A stretch of 64,000 nt of DNA from JAYRSJ01 sp041920215 (GTDB lineage: Bacteria; Pseudomonadota; Gammaproteobacteria; Burkholderiales; Burkholderiaceae_C): contig JAYRSJ010000013.1 of the NCBI GenBank assembly GCA_041920215.1, positions 55,651 through 119,650 of the forward strand. Direction: 5' to 3'. Positions 9,376 to 18,192 of this stretch are shown one piece after another (position 1 is the stretch's first letter; each line of letters opens with the position of its first letter). A program made the translations under genes and the position numbers. The notes beneath the pieces are model-generated. The model saw nothing but the letters and a program-made list of their open reading frames with translations. It was not told the DNA's origin and searched no databases.

Positions 9376-9867
9376 TCAGACCCGCAGGATGCGTTCGCCG
9401 CGCCCAATGCCGCTGGCGCCGGTGCGCACGGTCTCCAGGATGGCGCTGCGATCGATCGCGTCAATGAAAGCATCGAGCTTGCTGGCGTCGCCGGTCAACT
9501 CGATGGTGTAAGTCTTCTCGGTCACGTCGATGATGCGGCCGCGAAAGATGTCGGCAGTACGTTTCATCTCCTCGCGCTCCTTGCCGACCGCGCGCACCTT
9601 GATCAGCATGAGCTCGCGTTCGGTGTAATGCCCCTCGGTCAGGTCGACCACCTTAACGACCTCGATGAGGCGGTTCAGGTGCTTGGTAATTTGCTCGATC
9701 ACCTCGTCCGAGCCGGTGGTGACGATGGTCATGCGCGACAGCGAGGGGTCCTCGGTCGGCGCCACGGTGAGGCTTTCGATGTTGTAGCCGCGGGCCGAGA
9801 ACAGCGCTACGACGCGCGACAGCGCGCCCGGCTCGTTCTCGATGAGCAGTGCAATGATGTGTCTCAT
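9376..9867 (-). CDS. ilvH: Acetolactate synthase small (regulatory) subunit
   Basis: 163 residues, the standard size. It binds the IlvB catalytic subunit and confers valine feedback inhibition. An N-terminal ACT domain (MRHIIALLIENEPGALSRVVALFSARGYNIESL) is followed by the C-terminal ALS small-subunit domain from ~residue 85. It lies 167 bases downstream of ilvB and 49 bases upstream of ilvC. Confidence 0.97.
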   Translation of the reverse strand: MRHIIALLIENEPGALSRVVALFSARGYNIESLTVAPTEDPSLSRMTIVTTGSDEVIEQITKHLNRLIEVVKVVDLTEGHYTERELMLIKVRAVGKEREEMKRTADIFRGRIIDVTEKTYTIELTGDASKLDAFIDAIDRSAILETVRTGASGIGRGERILRV

Positions 9868-9895
9868 GGGTGTCCTTCGTCCTGCGCACTCTTCA

Positions 9896-9919
9896 GGCCG
9901 TCGGCGGTAACCGACGGCC
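9896..9919 (-). repeat. GC-rich hairpin between ilvB and ilvH
   Basis: A perfect 9-bp inverted repeat (GGCCGTCGG/CCGACGGCC, loop 6) sits in the 167-base ilvB-ilvH spacer. No T-run follows on the transcribed strand, so it is not an intrinsic terminator. An mRNA-stabilising or processing hairpin is possible. Confidence 0.5.
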
Positions 9920-10034
9920 CTTGGTCACGCGCTTCGATGCTTGGTGATTTGCTGGGTGTTCCGCTGCTCGTCGCCTCCGCCCGTCTGCACCCGGCGCTGC
10001 GGTAACAGCACCAGGCCAGCCGGACTTCAGCGCC

Positions 10035-11825
10035 TCACAGATCCTCGGAGCCCAGCAGCATTTCCGAAATGCCCTTGCCCGCCTTGACCATGGGCCAGAC
10101 GTTCTCGGTCGGATCGGTGCGCACGTCAAGGAAGACGGTGCGGTCCTTCAGGCGCATGGCTTCGCGCAGCGCCGGCTCCACATCCGACGGCTTCTCGACC
10201 AGCAGGCCCACATGCCCGTAGGCTTCGGCCAGCTTGACGAAGTTGGGCAGCGCATCCATATAGCTGTGGGAATAGCGCCCCTCGTAATCGAGTTCCTGCC
10301 ATTGCCGCACCATGCCCAGATAGCGGTTGTTCAGCGAGACGATCTTGACCGGCGTCTTGTATTGCAGACAAGTCGAGAGCTCCTGAATGCACATCTGGAT
10401 GGAGCCCTCGCCGGTGATGCAAAACACTTCCGAATTCGGCTTTGCCAGCTTGATGCCCATCGCATAGGGTAGCCCCACCCCCATGGTGCCCAGGCCCCCG
10501 GAATTGATCCAGCGGCGTGGCTCATCGAAGCGGTAGAACTGTGCAGCCCACATCTGATGCTGGCCCACATCGGAGGTGATGTAGGTGTCGCGGTCACGGG
10601 TCAGGTTCCACAGCGTCTCGACGACCATCTGCGGTTTGATCACGTCGCTGTCACGGTTGTAGGCCAAGCAGTCGCGACGACGCCATTCGTTGATCTGGCT
10701 CCACCAGGCGTTGATCGCATTCGAGTCGGCGCGCACCTGCGCCTCCTTGATCTGGTGGATCAACTCCTGCAGCACATCCTTGACATCGCCCACGATGGGA
10801 ATGTCCACCCGCACCCGCTTGGAGATCGACGAGGGATCGATATCCACATGGATGATCTTGCGCTCGACTGAGCCGAAGTGCTTGGGGTTACCGATCACAC
10901 GGTCATCGAAACGTGCGCCGACGGCCAGCAGCACATCGCAGTGCTGCATGGTCATATTGGCCTCATAGGTGCCGTGCATGCCCAGCATGCCGAGGAAGCG
11001 CGGATCGGTGCCGGGCATCGAGCCCAGGCCCATCAGCGTGTTGGTGCAGGGATAGCCCAGCAAATCCACCAGCTCGCGCAACTCGGCCGTAGCCTCGCCC
11101 AGGATCACGCCGCCGCCGGTGTAGATATAGGGCCGCTTGGCCTGCATCAGCAGCTGCACCGCTTTGCGGATCTGACCCGAATGCCCCTTGCGCACCGGGT
11201 TGTAGCTGCGCATCTCCACATGGCTGGGGTAGCTGAAGCTCGTTTTGTTCAGCGACACGTCCTTGGGGATGTCCACCACCACCGGGCCTGGTCGGCCGGT
11301 ACGGGCGATGTGGAAGGCCTTCTTCAGCGTCAGCGCAAGATCGCGCACATCCTTGACCAGGAAGTTGTGCTTGACGATGGGGCGGGTGATGCCCACGGTG
11401 TCGCACTCCTGGAAGGCATCGAGACCGATTGCCGGCGTCGGCACCTGGCCGGTGATGATCACCATGGGAATGGAGTCCATATAGGCGGTCGCGATGCCGG
11501 TGATGGCATTCGTGACACCTGGACCCGAGGTCACCAGAGCAACGCCCACATCGCCTGTGGCGCGGGCATAGCCATCGGCAGCATGCACGGCCGCCTGCTC
11601 ATGGCGCACCAGCACATGCTGGATGGTGTCTTGTTTGTACAGTGCGTCGTAGATGTAGAGCACTGCGCCGCCCGGGTAGCCCCAAAGGTATTTGACACCT
11701 TCGGCCTGCAGGCAGCGAACGAGAATTTCCGAGCCATTGGGCTCAGCGGAGGGGGAATTGGTGTGCGGTTGTGCCCGGCCATCGGTGGCAGGTGCACGCT
11801 TGGCGTCCGCGGCAGACATGTCCAT
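10035..11825 (-). CDS. ilvB: Acetolactate synthase large (catalytic) subunit
   Basis: 596-residue thiamine diphosphate- and FAD-dependent enzyme condensing pyruvate to acetolactate or acetohydroxybutyrate. The N-terminal Pyr domain contains the catalytic Glu region (VLVRHEQAAVHAADGYARATG). The central domain lies around residues 215-360, and the C-terminal PP domain has the TPP/Mg motif GEGSIQM...NNRYLGMVRQWQ near residues 470-520. The ATG at 11825 was chosen for its AAAGG ribosome-binding site six bases upstream; another ATG lies two codons later. First gene of ilvBHC. About 140 bases of leader precede it and contain a weak terminator-like hairpin (11888-11910). Confidence 0.97.
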   Translation of the reverse strand: MDMSAADAKRAPATDGRAQPHTNSPSAEPNGSEILVRCLQAEGVKYLWGYPGGAVLYIYDALYKQDTIQHVLVRHEQAAVHAADGYARATGDVGVALVTSGPGVTNAITGIATAYMDSIPMVIITGQVPTPAIGLDAFQECDTVGITRPIVKHNFLVKDVRDLALTLKKAFHIARTGRPGPVVVDIPKDVSLNKTSFSYPSHVEMRSYNPVRKGHSGQIRKAVQLLMQAKRPYIYTGGGVILGEATAELRELVDLLGYPCTNTLMGLGSMPGTDPRFLGMLGMHGTYEANMTMQHCDVLLAVGARFDDRVIGNPKHFGSVERKIIHVDIDPSSISKRVRVDIPIVGDVKDVLQELIHQIKEAQVRADSNAINAWWSQINEWRRRDCLAYNRDSDVIKPQMVVETLWNLTRDRDTYITSDVGQHQMWAAQFYRFDEPRRWINSGGLGTMGVGLPYAMGIKLAKPNSEVFCITGEGSIQMCIQELSTCLQYKTPVKIVSLNNRYLGMVRQWQELDYEGRYSHSYMDALPNFVKLAEAYGHVGLLVEKPSDVEPALREAMRLKDRTVFLDVRTDPTENVWPMVKAGKGISEMLLGSEDL

Positions 11826-12055
11826 ATCGAACCTTTGCGATTTTCTCTGACGAAAAACCATCGGTGCCCCTCTTCGCGCCCTTGTGAGGCGGATTCGGAG
11901 CCTGCGCGGTCAAAAACGAGGCGCCCCGGTCGGGCGGCCAGCTTGAGACCCTAAAGCTCTTGTGCGAAGCAACATTATGCACCGAGATCGCTGCATCGCC
12001 ATGCCGCGCGGCCTGCTGGCGGCGTCAATGCAATAATCCGCCGCGTTTTCGCCCG

Positions 12056-12646
12056 ATGCGGGTTAACCCCGCCAGCCACTTGGCCACCGACAAAGAACTC
12101 AACGAATTCCTTCGCAGCGTCGAGCGGCGCGCCTTCAAGCGCAGCGCCTATCTGGTGCGTGACGATGACGCGGCTCTGGATATCGTGCAGGACGCGATGA
12201 TCCGCCTGGCCGAGAAGTACAGCGACCGGCCGGCCGCCGAGTTGCCCCTGCTGTTCCAGCGCATCCTCTCGAATGCGACGATGGACTGGTTCAGACGTCG
12301 CAAGGTGCGGCAGGCCGTCATGCAAAATATGTCGGACTTCTCCAACGACGAGGGCAGCGACGACTTCGATCTGTTGGAATTGCTGCAGACGGCAGACGGC
12401 GCGATGGGCAGTGAAAGTGCAGCGGACGAGGTGTCGCGGGCACAGACCTTGCAATTGATAGACCAGGAAGTAGCCGCCCTGCCGACCCGTCAACGCGAAG
12501 CGTTTCTGCTGCGTTACTGGGAGGAATTGGATGTCGCCGAGACGGCGGCCGTGATGGGTTGCTCGGAAGGCAGTGTGAAGACGCACTGCTCCCGGGCGGT
12601 GCATGCTCTGGCGAAAACACTCCGGGCCAAGGGAATCACATTATGA
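12056..12646 (+). CDS. ECF-like RNA polymerase sigma factor
   Basis: 196-residue sigma-70 family protein with region 2 (residues ~15-85; DDAALDIVQDAMIRLAEKY, then the -10-binding MDWFRRRKVR) and region 4 (residues ~140-190; LPTRQREAFLLRYWEELDVAETAAVMGCSEGSVKTHCSRAVHAL). An acidic linker (NDEGSDDFDLLEL) joins them. No Shine-Dalgarno precedes the ATG at 12056, and a TGCAATAAT box ~25 bases upstream suggests a short or absent 5' leader. Its stop overlaps the start of the DUF3619 gene (ATGA), so the two are coupled. Which promoters it reads is unknown; a cell-envelope role is inferred from the membrane and exported neighbours. Confidence 0.9.
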   Translation: MRVNPASHLATDKELNEFLRSVERRAFKRSAYLVRDDDAALDIVQDAMIRLAEKYSDRPAAELPLLFQRILSNATMDWFRRRKVRQAVMQNMSDFSNDEGSDDFDLLELLQTADGAMGSESAADEVSRAQTLQLIDQEVAALPTRQREAFLLRYWEELDVAETAAVMGCSEGSVKTHCSRAVHALAKTLRAKGITL

Positions 12647-13125
12647 GAACGCCGCCGCAGACGCACTCCGAGCGAGAGCGCGACACACAGATGGCCCGCT
12701 TCGGTCTGCGCATCGCTGCCGACCTGAGCGAGCATGCCGAACAACTGCCCGCCGATATTTCCGAGCGCCTGCGCTTCGCCCGGGAGAAGGCCCTGGCCGT
12801 GGCGCATCAGGCCCAGACCAACCGCCCCGCCACGGCAAGCGACGTGCTCGTGCAGGGGCAGCAACTGGCCCTGGGGGGCGAGTCCAAGCCTGGCAGCCGT
12901 TGGTACAAGCTGGGCACCGTGCTGCCCTTGCTGCTACTGGCGCTGGGATTGCTACTGATTCAACAAAGCCAGTGGTACCAGCAGATCAAGGCCGCCGCCG
13001 AAGTCGACGCTGCCTTGCTGTCCGATCGTCTGCCACCGGCCGCGTATGGCGACCCGGGCTTCACCGAGTACCTCAACGAAGAAGAGCAGCCGGCCCAGGC
13101 CGAAACACCCGTCGATGACAAATAA
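12643..13125 (+). CDS. DUF3619 single-pass membrane protein, candidate anti-sigma factor
   Basis: 160 residues: a helical, charged cytoplasmic N-terminus (~residues 1-85, with HSERERDTQMARFGLRIAADLSEHAEQLP), one transmembrane segment (VLPLLLLALGLLLI, ~residues 94-108) and a ~50-residue tail rich in Ala, Pro and Glu. It matches the DUF3619 family of Burkholderiales. Coupling by ATGA overlap to a sigma factor and this topology resemble membrane anti-sigma factors, but no zinc-binding or known anti-sigma motif is visible, so that role is inference. It overlaps the next gene by 11 bases. Confidence 0.75.
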   Translation: MRTPPQTHSERERDTQMARFGLRIAADLSEHAEQLPADISERLRFAREKALAVAHQAQTNRPATASDVLVQGQQLALGGESKPGSRWYKLGTVLPLLLLALGLLLIQQSQWYQQIKAAAEVDAALLSDRLPPAAYGDPGFTEYLNEEEQPAQAETPVDDK

Positions 13126-13891
13126 GGTTCCGCGCTGCCTCCTGATGCTGTCGGCATTGCTGGTGGTCGCCGGTATGGCACACGGCCAGGTGAGCACGGC
13201 CGCGCCGCTTGCCACCAGCGCGGCACAGCTAGGGCCCAGCACCAGTGTCGCCGCCTACCCTTGGGCCGAACTGCGCCGCGATCAGCAAGCGCTGCTGGCC
13301 CCACTGGCCGTCGAATGGTCGAAGCTGCCCGAGGCCCAGCGCGCACGCTGGGTCGAAATTGCCAACCGCTATCAGGCCCTGCCACCACAGGAGCAAGAGC
13401 GCCTGCAAGCGCGCGTCGCCGAATGGGCCGCCATGAGCCCGGCCCAGCGCCAAGCTGCCAGGCTGCGCTTCCAGCAAAGCCGACAGCACAAGGACCAGGA
13501 CCGTGAAGCCAAATGGCAGGCCTACCAGGCGCTGCCGGCCGAACAGCGCGAGGCGCTGGCCGATAAGGCCAGCCGCAAGAAGCCTGCCGGCCAGGGACAG
13601 CCCCCGGCAGGCAAGTCAGGCGCGCCCGTCGACAAAGTTTCTGTGGCACGTAGCGGCCAGCCGGCCGCTGCCTCGAGCCTGCTTACGCTGACGCCAGCGC
13701 GCAACGATGAGGGCCTCGGCGCCCCCACGCTGATGCAAGCCAGGCCAGGCGCCAGTACGGTCCTGATCAGCAGGGCCGCAAAGCCGGCTCCGGCGGCCAG
13801 CGCCGCGCTTCGCATTGAGACCGATCCGCACCGCGTCGACGCTCGGACCCTGCTACCCAAGAAAGCGCCCGCCGCCGCCAGTCAGCCCTGA
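13115..13891 (+). CDS. DUF3106 domain-containing exported protein
   Basis: 258 residues with an N-terminal signal peptide (VPRCLLMLSALLVVAGMAHG). Next comes a helical domain (~residues 45-150) built on repeats of the type 'W..L...QR..W...A.RY..L.P.EQERLQ.R..EWA.MSP.QR..AR', typical of DUF3106. The last ~100 residues are low complexity, rich in Ala, Pro and Lys. The ATG at 13115 lies inside the end of the DUF3619 gene in another frame, indicating coupling. Function unknown; the repeats resemble periplasmic helical sensor proteins such as Spy/CpxP only in general character. Confidence 0.75.
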   Translation: MTNKVPRCLLMLSALLVVAGMAHGQVSTAAPLATSAAQLGPSTSVAAYPWAELRRDQQALLAPLAVEWSKLPEAQRARWVEIANRYQALPPQEQERLQARVAEWAAMSPAQRQAARLRFQQSRQHKDQDREAKWQAYQALPAEQREALADKASRKKPAGQGQPPAGKSGAPVDKVSVARSGQPAAASSLLTLTPARNDEGLGAPTLMQARPGASTVLISRAAKPAPAASAALRIETDPHRVDARTLLPKKAPAAASQP

Positions 13892-13896
13892 GCGTC

Positions 13897-14427
13897 ATGA
13901 TGAGTCAGACACACAGCACGACCACCGAGAGCCGTGCCGCCGCACCCGGCTTTGCCCGCCGCCTGGCCTGTTTCCTCTATGAGGGCATGCTGCTGTTCGG
14001 CGTCGTCTTCGTCGCCGGCTACCTCTATTCAGCCCTCACCCAACAGCGCCATGCGCTGCAGGGTCAGTTAGGCCTGCAGGTCTTCCTCTTCATCGTGCTG
14101 GGCGTCTATTTCGTCTGGTTCTGGTCGCATGGCGGCCAGACCGTCGCGATGAAGGCCTGGCATCTACGGGTGCTCGATCAGGCTGGCCGCCCCCTGAGTC
14201 AGGCGCGCGCGCTGGCCCGTTACCTGCTGAGCTGGCTGTGGTTCCTGCCGGCCCTGCTGAGCGTCCATCTGCTGGGTCTGCATGGGTTGTGGCCTATTTT
14301 CGGCAGCCTTACCGCTGGGGTGCTTGCCTATGTGCTGGTGGCACGTCTGCATCCGCAGCGGCAGTTCCTGCACGATGTGCTGTGCGGCACCCAGCTGGTG
14401 ACGCAGCTGCCCGCGCCGCGAAGTTGA
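13897..14427 (+). CDS. RDD family membrane protein
   Basis: 176 residues with about four hydrophobic segments (LFGVVFVAGYLYSAL, FLFIVLGVYFVWFW, LLSWLWFLPALLSVHLLGL and IFGSLTAGVLAYVLVA). The family's Arg-Asp-Asp signature appears as ARRLACFLYEGMLL near the start, with the Asp replaced, and as HPQRQFLHDVLCGTQLV near the end. Starts five bases after the DUF3106 stop, so it completes the sigma factor cluster. RDD proteins are proposed transporters, but no substrate can be inferred here. Confidence 0.85.
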   Translation: MMSQTHSTTTESRAAAPGFARRLACFLYEGMLLFGVVFVAGYLYSALTQQRHALQGQLGLQVFLFIVLGVYFVWFWSHGGQTVAMKAWHLRVLDQAGRPLSQARALARYLLSWLWFLPALLSVHLLGLHGLWPIFGSLTAGVLAYVLVARLHPQRQFLHDVLCGTQLVTQLPAPRS

Positions 14428-14461
14428 CGCGAGCACGCTGCGCCGACAGCAAGGCTGTCGC

Positions 14462-14800
14462 TCAGACAGCTGCTTCGTCGGTCTCGCCGGTGCGGATGCG
14501 CACCACCTGCTCCACCGGGGTGACGAAGATCTTGCCGTCACCGATCTTGCCGGTCTTGGCCGCCTTCAGGATGGCATCGATGCAGCGTTCCACATCGTCG
14601 TCCTTGACCACAACCTCGACCTTGACCTTGGGCAGAAAGTCCACCACATACTCGGCGCCGCGATAGAGCTCGGTATGGCCCTTCTGCCGGCCAAAGCCCT
14701 TGACCTCGGTAACGGTCAGGCCGGAGGCCCCGACTTCGGCCAAGGCCTCGCGGACCTCGTCCAGCTTGAAGGGTTTGATGATGGCGGTGATCTGCTTCAT
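14462..14800 (-). CDS. glnB: Nitrogen regulatory protein PII
   Basis: 112 residues, the exact family length. Trimeric sensor of 2-oxoglutarate, ATP/ADP and glutamine status. The T-loop contains the uridylylated Tyr51 in GHTELYRGAEY, and the C-terminal PII signature is TGKIGDGKIFVTPVEQVVRIRTGE. It follows nadE on the same strand with 54 bases between. A glnB paralogue next to glutamine-dependent NAD synthetase is conserved in betaproteobacteria. No amtB is adjacent, which favours GlnB over GlnK. Confidence 0.95.
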   Translation of the reverse strand: MKQITAIIKPFKLDEVREALAEVGASGLTVTEVKGFGRQKGHTELYRGAEYVVDFLPKVKVEVVVKDDDVERCIDAILKAAKTGKIGDGKIFVTPVEQVVRIRTGETDEAAV

Positions 14801-14854
14801 GGGGCACAGCTCCTGAGTTTGGACTTCGGCATGATTTAAGCACGGAACCCCGCC

Positions 14855-16897
14855 TCAATCGGGGATGCGCTCCAGGTCGGCCAGCCAGACCGCGGCCTCG
14901 GAATCGCTGGGCGCACGCCAGTCGCCGCGCGGCGACAGGGAGCCGCCACTGCCCACCTTAGGCGCGTTCGGCACGCAGCTGCGCTTGAACTGGCTGCCCT
15001 TGAAGAAACGCTTCACAAAAAGGCGCAGAACCCGCTTGATCTCGGGCATCGCGTACTGCTTGCGGGCCTGATGGGCCTCGTCCGGCCAGGCACCCACATT
15101 CCGGTCGCCCCAGGCATGGTGGGCCAGAAAGGCGATCTTGGCCGGCGCATAGCCGTGGCGCAGCGTGTAGAAGAGATTGAAGTCCTGCAGTTCGTAAGGA
15201 CCGATCGCTGACTCCGTGCTTTGCAGAGCCTGGCCGGCCGCACCGGCCGGCACCAGCTCGGGGCTGATCTCGGTTCCCAGGATGTCCAGCAGCACTTGAT
15301 GATCCACCGCGCCCAACTGCCGGGTCTCGGCCACCCAGCGCACCAGATGCTGGATCAGCGTCTTGGGTACGCTGGCATTGACGTTGTAGTGCGACATATG
15401 GTCGCCTACCCCATAGGTACACCAGCCCAGGGCCAGCTCGCTCAGATCGCCGGTGCCCAGCACCAGCGCGCCCTGGTGATTGGCCAGGCGGAACAGATGG
15501 CTGGTCCGTTCGCCGGCCTGCACATTCTCGAAGGTGATGTCGTAGACCGGCTGGCCATCGGCATAGGGATGGCCGAGGTCCTTGAGCATCTGCAGGCAGC
15601 TGGGGCGTATATCGATCTCGCGAGCCTGGCAGCCCACCGCACGCATCAGACGCCAGGCCTGGTCGCGGGTGCGCTCGCCGGTGGCGAAACCGGGCATCGT
15701 ATAGGCCAGGATATGGCTGCGCGGCAGGCCCAGCTGGTCCATGGCCTGGGCCGCCACCAGCAGGGCCTGGGTCGAATCCAGACCGCCCGAGATGCCGATC
15801 ACCAGTTTCTGGATGCCGCTGGAGGCCAGGCGCTGCACCAGGGCCTGCACCTGGATCTTGTAGACCTCCTGGCAGCGCTCGTCGCGGTGGACGCGGTCGG
15901 CCGGCACATAGGGAAAGCGCTCGACACGGCGCCGCAGCGGCAGGGCCCTGTCGCGCGCCAGCCCCAGCGCGAAGCCACTGTTGCGAAAGCCCCTGAGCTG
16001 CGAGGCATGCACACGCACCGACTGGCCGAAGCTGCTCTGGCGCATGCGCTCGCGCGCCAACCGCTCCAAGTCCACATCGGCGCACAGCAGCTGGGTGCGG
16101 CGCACAAAGCGCTCAGACTCGGCCAGCAGTTCGCCGTTCTCGCAGACCAGGGCCTGGCCATCCCAGGCCAGATCGGTCGTCGATTCGCCGGCGCCGGCCG
16201 AACTGTAGACATAGGCGGCCAGGCAGCGGGCCGATTGCTGGGCCACCAGCTGGCGGCGGTAGCTCGCCTTGCCGACGGTGACATTGGAGGCCGAGAGGTT
16301 GACCAGCACAGTGGCGCCGGCCAGCGCCGCGAACGACGATGGCGGAATCGGCGCCCAGACATCCTCGCAGAGCTCAACATGCAGCTTGAACAGCGGCAAA
16401 TCGGTTGCACTGAAGATCTGCTGGCTGCCGAATGGCACACACTGACCCAGCAGCTCGATCTCGCTGCCGATGGCCTCGTCCGCCGCATTGAACTGGCGTG
16501 CCTCGTAGAACTCGCCGTAATTGGGCAGATAGGTCTTGGGCACCACGCCCAGCAGGCGGCCGCGCTGAAGCAGCACGGCACAGTTGAAGAGGCGCTGCTC
16601 GAAGCGCAGCGGCAGGCCCACCACCGCCACCGTGGGCAGGTCCAACGAGGCCTTCAGCACCTCAGCCAGCGCGGCCTCGCAGCCGTCCAGCAGCGCGCGC
16701 TGATGAAAGAGGTCGTCGCAGCTGTAGGCCGACAGGCCCAGCTCCGGGAATACCGCCAGCGCAGCCCCCTGGGCGGCTGCATCGGCCAGCAGCGCAGCCG
16801 TCTGGGCGCCGTTGTAGGCCGGATCTGCCACCCGGCACAGCGGCACACCCACCGCAATGCGCAGGAAATCGTGGTTGTAGAGATTGTCGAAGTGCAT
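14855..16897 (-). CDS. nadE: Glutamine-dependent NAD(+) synthetase
   Basis: 680 residues, the long two-domain form. The N-terminal nitrilase-type glutaminase domain (residues ~10-280) includes a Glu in FPELGLSAYSCDDLF, a Lys in VPKTYLPNYGEFYE and the Cys in HVELCEDVWAP. The C-terminal synthetase domain has the PP-loop ISGGLDST near residue 370 and GTGDLSELALGWCTYGVGDHMSHYNVNASVPK near 480. It amidates nicotinate adenine dinucleotide with ammonia channelled from glutamine. The link to glnB is a plausible route for nitrogen control (inference). The divergent gene starts 59 bases away. Confidence 0.96.
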   Translation of the reverse strand: MHFDNLYNHDFLRIAVGVPLCRVADPAYNGAQTAALLADAAAQGAALAVFPELGLSAYSCDDLFHQRALLDGCEAALAEVLKASLDLPTVAVVGLPLRFEQRLFNCAVLLQRGRLLGVVPKTYLPNYGEFYEARQFNAADEAIGSEIELLGQCVPFGSQQIFSATDLPLFKLHVELCEDVWAPIPPSSFAALAGATVLVNLSASNVTVGKASYRRQLVAQQSARCLAAYVYSSAGAGESTTDLAWDGQALVCENGELLAESERFVRRTQLLCADVDLERLARERMRQSSFGQSVRVHASQLRGFRNSGFALGLARDRALPLRRRVERFPYVPADRVHRDERCQEVYKIQVQALVQRLASSGIQKLVIGISGGLDSTQALLVAAQAMDQLGLPRSHILAYTMPGFATGERTRDQAWRLMRAVGCQAREIDIRPSCLQMLKDLGHPYADGQPVYDITFENVQAGERTSHLFRLANHQGALVLGTGDLSELALGWCTYGVGDHMSHYNVNASVPKTLIQHLVRWVAETRQLGAVDHQVLLDILGTEISPELVPAGAAGQALQSTESAIGPYELQDFNLFYTLRHGYAPAKIAFLAHHAWGDRNVGAWPDEAHQARKQYAMPEIKRVLRLFVKRFFKGSQFKRSCVPNAPKVGSGGSLSPRGDWRAPSDSEAAVWLADLERIPD

Positions 16898-16956
16898 GAG
16901 GCGAATCCTGCCATCAATACACGGGGAATTGCAGGCCCGCCTAAGATCCGCAGCCC

Positions 16957-18144
16957 ATGAATGAGTCGCTTGCCCGGTCCGGCCCCTACGAGCTCCGCAT
17001 CAGCGCGGACCCGTTCGCGCTGCCGGTTCCGGCCTGGAACGCGCTGCTGGCGCAGTCGGAGCAGCCCACGCCCTTTATGCGCCTGGACTATCTCCAGGCC
17101 CTGCATGCCTCGGGCAGCGCGGTGCCTGAAACCGGCTGGCGGCCGCAGTTCCTCAGCGTCTGGCAGGGCGAGGCCTTGGTGGGGGCCTGCCCCGCCTACC
17201 TGAAAGACCACTCCTATGGGGAGTACGTGTTCGACTGGGCCTGGGCCGATGCCTACCAGCGCCATGGCCTGGCCTACTACCCCAAGCTGCTGGCGGCCGT
17301 GCCCTTCACCCCCGTACCGGGCAGCCGGCTGTTGGCCGCCCATGGCCAGCAGCGCGAGGTGCACGAACTGCTATGGCGCGGCCTGCGCGACCTCAGCCAG
17401 CAACTGTGCCTCTCGTCCGCCCATCTGCTGTTCGGGACCGCAGCCGAGCATGGGCTGGCCCAGAAGCAGGGCTGGCTGCAGCGCCAGGGCCTGCAGTTCC
17501 ACTGGCGCAACCGCAGCCCCCTGCCCTACGCTGGCTTCGACGACTATCTGGCCGCTCTGCACCGCGACAAGCGCAAGAAGATCCAGCAGGAGCAGCGCCG
17601 GGTGCGCGAAGCCGGCATCAGCTACCAATGGCTGCAGGGGGAGCAGATCGACAGCGCGGCCTGGGACTTCTTCTATCGCTGCTACCAGCAAACCTACCGC
17701 GAGCATCGCAGCACGCCCTATCTGAGCCGCGACTTCTTCGCCCGCATCGCGCAAAGCCAGCCGGAGCACTGGCTGATGCTGATCGCCCGCCGCGATGGCG
17801 CAAACGTGGCCGCCTCGCTGCTGGCCATCGACCTGCAGCGCCGCCATGCCTGGGGCCGCTACTGGGGTGCGCTAGCCGCTGCGCCCTGCCTGCATTTCGA
17901 CGCCTGCTACTACCAGCCGCTGGCCTGGTGCATGGACCAGGGCTTTGCCTGCTTCGAGGGCGGCGCCCAGGGCGAGCACAAGATGGCCCGCGGGCTGCTG
18001 CCCGCGCCCACGCTGTCCAGCCATTGGCTGGCCCATGCCGAGTTCCGCCACGCGATCGCCGACTTCCTCGGCCGCGAGGGCGAGGCAATGAACGAGTATG
18101 CGCAAGACCTGGCCCTGCGCCAGCCCTTCAAGGCCGCGCCATGA
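16957..18144 (+). CDS. GNAT-fold protein of the COG3146/DUF482 family
   Basis: 395 residues with conserved blocks of the family formerly annotated as 'peptidogalycan biosynthesis protein': TPFMRLDYLQALHASGSA near residue 45, ACPAYLKDHSYGEYVFDWAWADAY near 75, and RDKRKKIQQEQRRV...YQQTYREHRSTPYLSRDFF across the second half. The family has tandem acyltransferase (GNAT/FemAB-like) folds; its substrate is not established. Stand-alone gene, divergent from nadE and convergent with ppa, ending in a shared bidirectional terminator. Confidence 0.85.
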   Translation: MNESLARSGPYELRISADPFALPVPAWNALLAQSEQPTPFMRLDYLQALHASGSAVPETGWRPQFLSVWQGEALVGACPAYLKDHSYGEYVFDWAWADAYQRHGLAYYPKLLAAVPFTPVPGSRLLAAHGQQREVHELLWRGLRDLSQQLCLSSAHLLFGTAAEHGLAQKQGWLQRQGLQFHWRNRSPLPYAGFDDYLAALHRDKRKKIQQEQRRVREAGISYQWLQGEQIDSAAWDFFYRCYQQTYREHRSTPYLSRDFFARIAQSQPEHWLMLIARRDGANVAASLLAIDLQRRHAWGRYWGALAAAPCLHFDACYYQPLAWCMDQGFACFEGGAQGEHKMARGLLPAPTLSSHWLAHAEFRHAIADFLGREGEAMNEYAQDLALRQPFKAAP

Positions 18145-18171
18145 AAAAAGCGCCCGGCGGGCGCTTTTTCC
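18144..18171. terminator. Bidirectional intrinsic terminator
   Basis: The stem GCGCCC/GGGCGC is flanked by A6 on the left and T5 on the right, so it can end both the plus-strand acyltransferase-like gene and the minus-strand ppa gene, which converge here with only 48 bases between stop codons. Confidence 0.88.
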
Positions 18172-18192
18172 TCCGTGGCTCGGATGTCAGGC

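Noticed and set aside
11900..11985. Possible Leu-containing leader peptide for ilvB (ATG TTG CTT ...)
   Set aside because: Its ATG overlaps the apparent -10 box CATAAT, so it would not be transcribed from that promoter. It has only scattered Leu codons and reads through the terminator-like hairpin.
14440..14460. Hairpin CGACAGC/GCTGTCG between the RDD gene and glnB as a terminator
   Set aside because: No T-run on either strand; the stem alone is not enough.
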